Source of the DNA: an uncultured archaeon
GTDB lineage: Archaea > Halobacteriota > Methanosarcinia > Methanosarcinales > Methanoperedenaceae
Length of the DNA stretch: 7,233 nucleotides
Direction: 5' to 3'
NCBI GenBank assembly: GCA_902386085.1
Contig: CABMIA010000181.1
Coordinates: 1 to 7,233, forward strand
Shown piece after piece: positions 1-3,433 of this stretch. The notes under the pieces are model-generated. The model saw nothing but the letters and a program-made list of their open reading frames with translations, searched no databases and was not told the DNA's origin. The translations under genes and the position numbers were made by a program. Each line of letters starts with the position of its first letter. Position 1 is the first letter of the stretch.

Positions 1-518
1 CAACGCCGTTGATGTCGAACTTCACACATGCCGACCTTGAAGCTTACTGGTTCATTCATGATTATGTGGACATGGAAATGCTAAACAGCCTGGAACATCC
101 TTCTGTCAGGGCTGAGACTTTCGAGGACTTATCCCGCGCGATCTCCAACAAGCTTATAAAAGGAGCGTCTTTGTTTACCAGCGTAGGTTTTTTAAAAGAC
201 CCCGGCACTATTCCTAAAGTCTGCAAATATATGCTGGATATTGAAGGGGTTTCAACTGCCCTTGTATTTGCTGTCAATTCGACACGGATCCATATTTATG
301 CCGAGTCCAAGAATATGGAATTAAACATGAAAAATATCCTTAAAAAAGCATTCGGTGACTGGGGTGAGGTAACGGGTGGCTCTTTCAATGCGAACACATC
401 AATACCCCTGGGGGTTTTCGGGGTAGCAGCATACGATGAAAAAGCAAAGCATCTACTTCTAAAGTCGATCAGTGATTCTATTTCTTCAAGATATTTTTAT
501 GTCCTGGAAGCAGAGTAA
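1..518 (+). CDS. DHH/DHHA1-family phosphoesterase, C-terminal part (5' end outside the window)
   Basis: The frame is open from the first bases (codons from base 3), so the TTG/ATG near bases 9-12 are internal and the true start lies upstream. About 171 residues are visible. They resemble the C-terminal half of archaeal DHH proteins: a linker reading PLMSNFTHADLEAYW, then a DHHA1 domain with a Val/Phe-rich strand (TALVFAVNSTRIHIYAES), a helix (NMKNILKKAFGDWG) and the substrate-binding loop GGSFNANTSIPLG. The usual loop is GGxxxxAGAxIPLG, so it is recognisable but altered. The family (NrnA, RecJ-like, GdpP-like) hydrolyses phosphodiester bonds in short oligonucleotides, pAp or cyclic dinucleotides. 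The catalytic DHH half is not in view, so substrate cannot be assigned. The last 22 bases overlap, tail to tail, the leftward zinc-finger gene. Family assignment is from memory of motifs. Confidence 0.8.
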   Translation, partial: TPLMSNFTHADLEAYWFIHDYVDMEMLNSLEHPSVRAETFEDLSRAISNKLIKGASLFTSVGFLKDPGTIPKVCKYMLDIEGVSTALVFAVNSTRIHIYAESKNMELNMKNILKKAFGDWGEVTGGSFNANTSIPLGVFGVAAYDEKAKHLLLKSISDSISSRYFYVLEAE

Positions 519-652
519 GACCTGCCGCGTGAACATTGAACGCAGACCCCGTCTTTAGTAAGGCACCTGGAACAGACCAGCTTTCCACAGAGCATGCAAG
601 TATACAACTTCCCTGTCCGCCCGCAGATACTGCAAACTCCGGCTACCTCCAT
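497..652 (-). CDS. Small eight-cysteine zinc-finger protein (zf-HIT / treble-clef-like)
   Basis: This leftward reading frame encodes 51 residues and runs antisense to a long but non-coding-looking rightward ORF. It has eight cysteines in four CxxC pairs, at about residues 7/10, 19/22, 27/30 and 37/40, with spacers of 8, 4 and 6. The core CSICGRTGKLYTCMLCGKLV followed by CSRC closely resembles the HIT-type finger (CxxC, then Y-x-CxxC, then CSxxC) and is also near an all-Cys RING. Two zinc ions would be expected. I prefer the ATG at 652 because GGGGAT lies four bases upstream; an in-frame ATG at 658 would add two residues but abuts the G-run. It follows the 42-aa gene by 21 bases and is the last gene of a leftward set containing a ubiquitin-like protein. 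The partner is unknown; protein or RNA binding is inferred from the fold. Confidence 0.72.
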   Translation of the reverse strand: MEVAGVCSICGRTGKLYTCMLCGKLVCSRCLTKDGVCVQCSRGRSYSASRT

Positions 653-673
653 ATTCATCCCCAAAATAAAAAT

Positions 674-802
674 TTAAGAGGCTTGATATGGAACGAAGAA
701 TTCCTCTATCATCCAGGATTCAAGGTCTTCGGATTCTTTTTTCTTCCCCACATTCAAAAGCCCTGTGCGTTTTTGATGGATTTCAGATATTTTCTTATTC
801 AT
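674..802 (-). CDS. Small hypothetical protein, 42 aa
   Basis: A 42-residue leftward frame begins with ATG directly after an in-frame TAA and ends in TAA. The N-terminal half is basic (MNKKISEIHQKRTGLL), the middle is a charged run (GKKKESEDLESW) and the end is hydrophobic-aromatic (MIEEFFVPYQAS). Composition looks coding: it is rich in Lys and Glu, with an amphipathic C-terminal helix. There is no signal peptide or membrane helix. A weak ribosome site, AGGATG, lies 11 bases upstream and forms one arm of a short hairpin. It sits 81 bases after the ubiquitin-like gene and 21 bases before the zinc-finger gene, on the same strand, so co-transcription is likely. I do not recognise the family, and chance is not excluded at this length. 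Confidence 0.5.
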   Translation of the reverse strand: MNKKISEIHQKRTGLLNVGKKKESEDLESWMIEEFFVPYQAS

Positions 803-813
803 TTATATCAGTA

Positions 814-828
814 CATCCTTTCAGGATG
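814..828 (-). promoter_or_regulatory. Short hairpin at the ribosome site of the 42-aa gene
   Basis: CATCCT and AGGATG form a perfect 6-bp stem with a 3-base loop. On the leftward transcript the second arm is the only Shine-Dalgarno-like sequence before the ATG at 802, so the hairpin could damp initiation, or act as a processing or attenuation point between the ubiquitin-like gene and the two genes after it. There is no T-run on the leftward strand, which argues against a terminator. Confidence 0.35.
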
Positions 829-858
829 CCAGTCTCCAATAAACAGGTATCCTTATAA

Positions 859-876
859 GCATTTAAAGTTATCGAT
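859..876 (-). promoter_or_regulatory. Possible internal BRE/TATA promoter for the 42-aa and zinc-finger genes
   Basis: On the leftward strand the sequence TCGATAACTTTAAATGC fits a purine-containing BRE followed by a TATA-like box. It would start transcription near 838, leaving a leader of about 36 bases before the ATG at 802. It lies just beyond the stop of the ubiquitin-like gene. This is a weak match, and read-through from the upstream promoter is equally possible. Confidence 0.25.
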
Positions 877-883
877 TTTGCAA

Positions 884-1090
884 TTAACCGCCAGTTACCA
901 CTCTCATGATTTCAACATTATCTGAAGTCACAGTCTCATCCAGAGGTACGGGTTCGCCTTTGCGAAATACGATAACTATCTCAGGATTGATGTGAAGAGT
1001 CCCAAGCAGGTCTTCGTATGTGGAATCCGAACTGATTTCCAGAGCTTGATTCCTTATTCCGCCTGAGAGTATTTTCACGTTGATCTTCAC
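884..1090 (-). CDS. Ubiquitin-like small archaeal modifier protein (SAMP2-like, ThiS/MoaD fold)
   Basis: 68 residues, starting GTG at 1090 and ending exactly in Gly-Gly (RVVTGG). The body follows the beta-grasp pattern: strand MKINVKIL, strand ALEIS, helix TYEDLLGTL, strand EIVIVF, a turn with GEPVPLDETV, and final strand VEIMRVV. The pattern TYxDL, PxxVxV, GxPVPxD and RxxxGG matches my memory of Haloferax SAMP2 at nearly the same length (66 aa). In that family the C-terminal glycine is adenylated by an E1-like UbaA, then used as a sulfur carrier for tRNA thiolation or joined to lysines of target proteins. No E1, rhodanese or JAMM protease is in the window. The GTG shares its first base with the TAG of the upstream 46-aa gene (TAGTG), so translation is probably coupled; GAGGAA about eight bases upstream can act as ribosome site. 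Confidence 0.88.
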   Translation of the reverse strand: MKINVKILSGGIRNQALEISSDSTYEDLLGTLHINPEIVIVFRKGEPVPLDETVTSDNVEIMRVVTGG

Positions 1091-1230
1091 TACACTTCCT
1101 CAGGAAGTTCTTCCAGCTCCCCCTTGGTTTTTGTTAAATCTTCAAGATGCTCATCTATTAATTTACCCTCCAGAATCTTCTGTTTCTTTGCGCCTTTCCT
1201 TTCCAGTTCCCGCTTTTTAAGTTTTGACAT
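1090..1230 (-). CDS. Highly charged 46-aa protein, coupled to the ubiquitin-like gene
   Basis: ATG at 1230 is preceded by GAGGT five bases upstream, one of the best ribosome sites in the window. The product starts MSKLKKRELERKGAKKQKI, a strongly basic helix with Lys/Arg on many turns, and ends in an acidic stretch (KGELEELPEEV). It has no Cys, Trp or membrane segment. It is probably a single long helix or disordered and is cytoplasmic. Its TAG overlaps the next gene's GTG by one base. The coupling implies that the product acts with, or in fixed ratio to, the SAMP2-like protein; an adaptor, chaperone or conjugation target are all possible. I do not recognise the family. Confidence 0.72.
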   Translation of the reverse strand: MSKLKKRELERKGAKKQKILEGKLIDEHLEDLTKTKGELEELPEEV

Positions 1231-1265
1231 ATTTTACCTCGCATCTTTTTGATTTTTCCTTTATT

Positions 1266-1287
1266 GACTTTTAATAAAAAAATCTAA
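1266..1287 (-). promoter_or_regulatory. Probable promoter of the leftward small-protein operon
   Basis: The leftward strand reads CTTAGATTTTTTTATTAAAAGT. A TATA-like TTTATTAAA centred near 1273 would place the transcript start near 1247, giving a leader of about 17 bases that contains the GAGGT site before the ATG at 1230. The match to the archaeal TATA consensus is moderate. Confidence 0.4.
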
Positions 1288-1371
1288 GAGTATTTCTGTT
1301 CCATCTTCTACAGTCTATTATTAGGATTCCTGTATTTATTAATGTTTTGGGCAGGTTTGCAAGAGATTAAG

Positions 1372-1506
1372 ATGTTAATATCAAGTATAAAAGAGAGAAA
1401 CAAATCAATGAAAATATTGAAAAAGCAGGCCTGGATTGAGCGAGCAACTGACCGAGGAACTGCGGCAGGTACTCCACGCTTCTTCGTTAACATGATGAGA
1501 ACATGA
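1372..1506 (+). CDS. Doubtful small basic ORF, 44 aa
   Basis: An open frame without good family signals. Starts at 1372 (44 aa) and 1408 (32 aa, preceded by GAGAG) are both possible; the frame is open back to 1288 and has another ATG at 1342. The product is basic (IKERNKSMKILKKQAW). The only support is its TGA, which overlaps the ATG of the following ORF (ATGA at 1503-1506), the classic form of translational coupling. A good TATA-like box at 1386-1393 lies inside the frame, which argues against the longer start. It may simply be leader sequence. Confidence 0.22.
   Translation: MLISSIKERNKSMKILKKQAWIERATDRGTAAGTPRFFVNMMRT
1386..1393 (+). promoter_or_regulatory. TATA-like box before the two-helix membrane protein
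   Basis: TATAAAAG is a near-consensus archaeal TATA element. Transcription would begin around 1416, upstream of the ATG at 1503, with a leader of about 87 bases. If it is real, the preceding small ORF would not be translated from its annotated start on this transcript. Confidence 0.35.
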
Positions 1507-1703
1507 AAAGAATCCACATACGGCTAATAGGGTTCATAATGTGCCTTCCATTCATATATGCACTGTATTTTTGTACATCAACGCAACCCATCTCGCTGAT
1601 TATGCCATGCATCCTGGGCGGCTCTGGTTTTGCTCCACTCATTGTTGCTGCATTAGCTATAGGTATTTACCTTATGGTTACAGGCGGTGGAAAAGGTGAA
1701 TGA
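1503..1703 (+). CDS. Small two-helix membrane protein, 66 aa
   Basis: The product has a short basic N-terminus (MKRIHIR), a first hydrophobic segment at about residues 8-25 (LIGFIMCLPFIYALYFC), a short polar link with CTSTQ, a Gly/Pro-containing second segment at about 31-60 (ISLIMPCIL to AIGIYLMV) and a GGGKGE tail. Positive residues at the N-terminus suggest it faces the cytoplasm, giving a hairpin in the membrane. The start overlaps the stop of the preceding doubtful ORF (ATGA), with a weak GATGAG ribosome site. The stop is only about ten bases before the taw1 TATA box. No recognised family. Composition and hydrophobic pattern favour a real gene, but modestly. Confidence 0.5.
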   Translation: MKRIHIRLIGFIMCLPFIYALYFCTSTQPISLIMPCILGGSGFAPLIVAALAIGIYLMVTGGGKGE

Positions 1704-1706
1704 ATC

Positions 1707-1724
1707 GCTAAACTTATTATAATT
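1707..1724 (+). promoter_or_regulatory. BRE/TATA promoter of taw1
   Basis: CGCTAAACTTATTATAAT contains an A-rich BRE-like block and a TATA-like TTATTATAA centred near 1718. Initiation about 26 bases on, near 1745, puts the start of the RNA almost at the ATG at 1748. There is no ribosome-site motif before that ATG, so a leaderless mRNA is likely. Confidence 0.5.
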
Positions 1725-1747
1725 GCAGCGCGGTTAAAACATCAATA

Positions 1748-2671
1748 ATGACCTCAATATCCAGCGCTACACAAGCCCTATTGAAAAAACATGGCTACCA
1801 TCTCGCGGGAACGCATGGTGCGGTAAAAACATGCCTTTGGCTCAACAAAAGCCTTCGCAGCGAGGGCGGCTGCTACAAAGCAAAATTCTACGGCATAGCG
1901 TCACACCGCTGCGTCCAGATGACACCGACGCTTGTATGCAATCACAGGTGTCTTCACTGCTGGCGCGCCATTGAAGTGCAGACAGAAGTCCCCGAAAAAT
2001 GGGATTCCCCGGAAGATATAGTAAAAGACTGTCTGGCCGAACACCGCCGCCTCGTCTCTGGCTACGGCGGCTCGGAAGTCATGAACAGGGCAAAATGGAA
2101 AGAGGCATTTGTGCCAAAACATGTCGCGATTTCGCTCTCCGGAGAGCCCACGATTTATCCGTATCTCCCGGAACTTATTGACGCGTTCCATAAAAAAAAC
2201 ATGACCACTTTTGTCGTCAGCAACGGGACAAACCCGCAAATGCTTAAACAAATCTGCCCGACCCAGCTTTATATAAGCCTAAATGCGCCTGACGAAGATA
2301 CCTATGAAAAAGTATGCGCTCCCCTTGGAGATACCTGGGAGAACATACAGCAGTCGCTTGAAGCCATGAAAGAATCAAAAACGCGTACAGCCGTGAGGAT
2401 AACGCTTACCAGGGATGTCAATATGATTGATCCTGAAGGCTATGCGCATTTAATAAAGCTTGCAGAGCCTGATTATGTCGAATTGAAAGCTTACATGCAC
2501 CTTGGTTTTTCAAGAAAACGGCTTTCCAGGGATAACATGCCTTCGCATTATGATGTCAGGATTTTTTCAGAACATGTGGCGGATGCTCTTGGTTACTGCA
2601 TTGCCGATGAATCCGAGGCGAGCCGTGTGGTGCTGCTGTCGAAAGATGGAAAAAAGTGCAGTGTAGTGTGA
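1748..2671 (+). CDS. taw1: tRNA 4-demethylwyosine synthase (TYW1/Taw1), radical SAM enzyme
   Basis: This 307-residue cytoplasmic radical SAM enzyme joins a two-carbon unit from pyruvate to N1-methylguanosine-37 of tRNA-Phe, making 4-demethylwyosine, the tricyclic core of wybutosine-type bases. The radical SAM cluster motif CNHRCLHCW gives C64, C68 and C71. A second iron-sulfur cluster is indicated by C29, C42 and C55, whose 13/13 spacing equals that of C26, C39 and C52 in the Methanocaldococcus enzyme; K44 sits where that enzyme's pyruvate-binding lysine lies. SAM-binding features follow: LSGEPTIYP at about 129-137 (GGEP-like), then VVSNGT and YISLNAP. Length matches the archaeal form, which lacks the eukaryotic flavodoxin domain. 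ATG at 1748 lies just after a TATA box. No other wyosine-pathway gene (Taw2, Taw3, Trm5) is in view. Confidence 0.96.
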   Translation: MTSISSATQALLKKHGYHLAGTHGAVKTCLWLNKSLRSEGGCYKAKFYGIASHRCVQMTPTLVCNHRCLHCWRAIEVQTEVPEKWDSPEDIVKDCLAEHRRLVSGYGGSEVMNRAKWKEAFVPKHVAISLSGEPTIYPYLPELIDAFHKKNMTTFVVSNGTNPQMLKQICPTQLYISLNAPDEDTYEKVCAPLGDTWENIQQSLEAMKESKTRTAVRITLTRDVNMIDPEGYAHLIKLAEPDYVELKAYMHLGFSRKRLSRDNMPSHYDVRIFSEHVADALGYCIADESEASRVVLLSKDGKKCSVV

Positions 2672-2764
2672 TTTCAACCATCGCTCAAAAATTTTCTGAT
2701 CCGGTTAATAACAGGATACACATATGCATAACATTGATATGAGTTCGGATACATTAACGGCGCT

Positions 2765-2770
2765 GGTGAT
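2765..2770 (+). promoter_or_regulatory. GGTGAT ribosome binding site of the 80-aa zinc protein
   Basis: GGTGAT is fully complementary to the ATCACC near the 3' end of archaeal 16S rRNA. It lies three bases before the ATG at 2774, a short but workable spacing, and fixes that start. Confidence 0.55.
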
Positions 2771-2773
2771 GAT

Positions 2774-3016
2774 ATGAATAAATGTTTCCTCTGCCAGACT
2801 GCTCTTGAACCTGCTAACGACGCCGAGATAGAAGGCGTGGACCTGTGCGTTGACTGCTGTGAACGGATGGATGCTGTTGTAAGAGACTACCTTACTTCAA
2901 GTCCTGGAGGTCTGGATCTGGTGCTTGATATAATCGCGGATGATCTATCTAACCCAGAAGGCAGACTCAGGGATACACTTAAAGAGATTATCAAAGAGAC
3001 GATGCAAGAAAAGTAA
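2774..3016 (+). CDS. Small zinc-binding protein with acidic helical tail, 80 aa
   Basis: The N-terminal 30 residues hold two Cys pairs, C4xxC7 and C25xxC28 (followed by C29), a zinc-ribbon or rubredoxin-like knuckle arrangement binding one metal. The rest is predicted mostly helical and acidic (GGLDLVLDIIADDLSN, then LRDTLKEIIKETMQEK). There are no membrane segments. The gene follows taw1 by 102 bases on the same strand; a TATA-like ACATATGCATAA near 2719-2730 may give it its own promoter. Its stop is 18 bases from the stop of the leftward 39-aa gene. No named family is recognised; possible roles are a protein- or nucleic-acid-binding adaptor. Coding status is good from the ribosome site and Cys pattern. 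Confidence 0.78.
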   Translation: MNKCFLCQTALEPANDAEIEGVDLCVDCCERMDAVVRDYLTSSPGGLDLVLDIIADDLSNPEGRLRDTLKEIIKETMQEK

Positions 3017-3034
3017 AAAAATATAAATTTACAT

Positions 3035-3154
3035 TTATGGGGAGTGTATTAATCCGGCGAGCTTGCCTATAATCCAGGCTGTCAGCATCAAGATACCGAG
3101 CCAGAAAAGAATATCAGTATAATCTAATTTGCGATGTTTTTCAATTGTGGTCAT
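3035..3154 (-). CDS. Single-helix micro-membrane protein, 39 aa
   Basis: A leftward ATG-to-TAA frame with a charged N-terminus (MTTIEKHRKLDYTD, net positive) followed by one hydrophobic helix at about residues 15-35 (ILFWLGILMLTAWIIG, then KLAGLI) and a short tail, HSP. The layout is that of a type II or tail-type single-span protein with its N-terminus in the cytoplasm. There is no ribosome-site motif. A TATA-like box about 27 bases upstream would give a leaderless mRNA. It lies downstream of another micro-membrane gene on the same strand, 112 bases away. Such proteins often bind and tune larger membrane complexes; no partner is evident here. No known family recognised. Confidence 0.62.
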   Translation of the reverse strand: MTTIEKHRKLDYTDILFWLGILMLTAWIIGKLAGLIHSP

Positions 3155-3176
3155 AATCTATACTTTAATTACATAC

Positions 3177-3186
3177 TATTTAATTT
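3177..3186 (-). promoter_or_regulatory. TATA-like box of the 39-aa membrane protein gene
   Basis: The leftward strand reads AAATTAAATA, centred near 3181. Initiation about 26 bases on falls at 3155, one base before the ATG at 3154, which fits a leaderless transcript. Confidence 0.42.
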
Positions 3187-3266
3187 TAGCAGCATGGTTC
3201 TGTTGGATATTGATCTGGCCTTCGAAAAACAGGGACACTGCACGGTGATGTGTAAATTTTTAAATT

Positions 3267-3371
3267 TTAATGTGTGAGGAACAGCCATCCGACACCGACT
3301 ACAATCAAAAACACAACAATGATGGCTATCACAATTACAAGATCATCTTTATCAAGATTTAGTTCTTTCAT
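3267..3371 (-). CDS. Single-helix micro-membrane protein, 34 aa
   Basis: ATG at 3371 is preceded by a strong GGAGG ribosome site four bases upstream and a near-consensus TATA box, so expression signals are excellent for such a short gene. The product has an acidic amphipathic start (MKELNLDKDD), then one very hydrophobic helix at about residues 11-32 built of Val and Ile (LVIVIAIIVVFLIVVGVGW) and a short LTH end. No Cys or catalytic motif. It is likely an integral membrane peptide that partners a larger complex, or a membrane anchor. It lies 62 bases beyond the end of the HD-domain gene on the same strand. An AT-only palindromic run just after its stop may aid termination. Confidence 0.72.
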   Translation of the reverse strand: MKELNLDKDDLVIVIAIIVVFLIVVGVGWLFLTH

Positions 3372-3377
3372 AATCCT

Positions 3378-3433
3378 CCGGAATTATTATTTCTACTTTT
3401 TTATGGTATATAAATTCATCCAAATAATTCCGG
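3378..3433. repeat. 11-bp perfect inverted repeat enclosing a promoter
   Basis: CCGGAATTATT at 3378-3388 and AATAATTCCGG at 3423-3433 are exact reverse complements separated by 34 bases. The outer arm touches the stop codon of the HD-domain gene; the inner arm adjoins the GGAGG ribosome site of the 34-aa gene. The TATA box of that gene lies in the loop. It could be a paired operator for a dimeric regulator, or an RNA hairpin formed only on read-through RNA from the HD gene, partly masking the ribosome site. Confidence 0.75.
3407..3414 (-). promoter_or_regulatory. Strong TATA box of the 34-aa membrane protein gene
   Basis: The leftward strand reads TTTATATA, the archaeal consensus. Transcription would start near 3384, giving a leader of about 13 bases that contains the GGAGG site before the ATG at 3371. 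Confidence 0.65.

Noticed and set aside
536..925. Rightward 129-aa ORF with TTG start
   Set aside because: Its composition is unlike a protein, with no ribosome site and no domain. It lies antisense to three leftward frames with much better coding signals (zinc finger, 42-aa protein, end of the ubiquitin-like gene).
1308..1517. Leftward 69-aa ORF
   Set aside because: It has no ribosome site or promoter and covers rightward promoter and start signals. Low-complexity hydrophobic content from an AT-rich region explains its openness.
1901..2251. Leftward 116-aa ORF inside taw1
   Set aside because: Antisense shadow of the radical SAM core, whose cysteine motifs are intact on the other strand.
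3181..3266. Search for a further gene or RNA between the two micro-membrane genes
   Set aside because: Only short frames and AT-rich palindromic sequence are present; no stable structure or ribosome site was seen.
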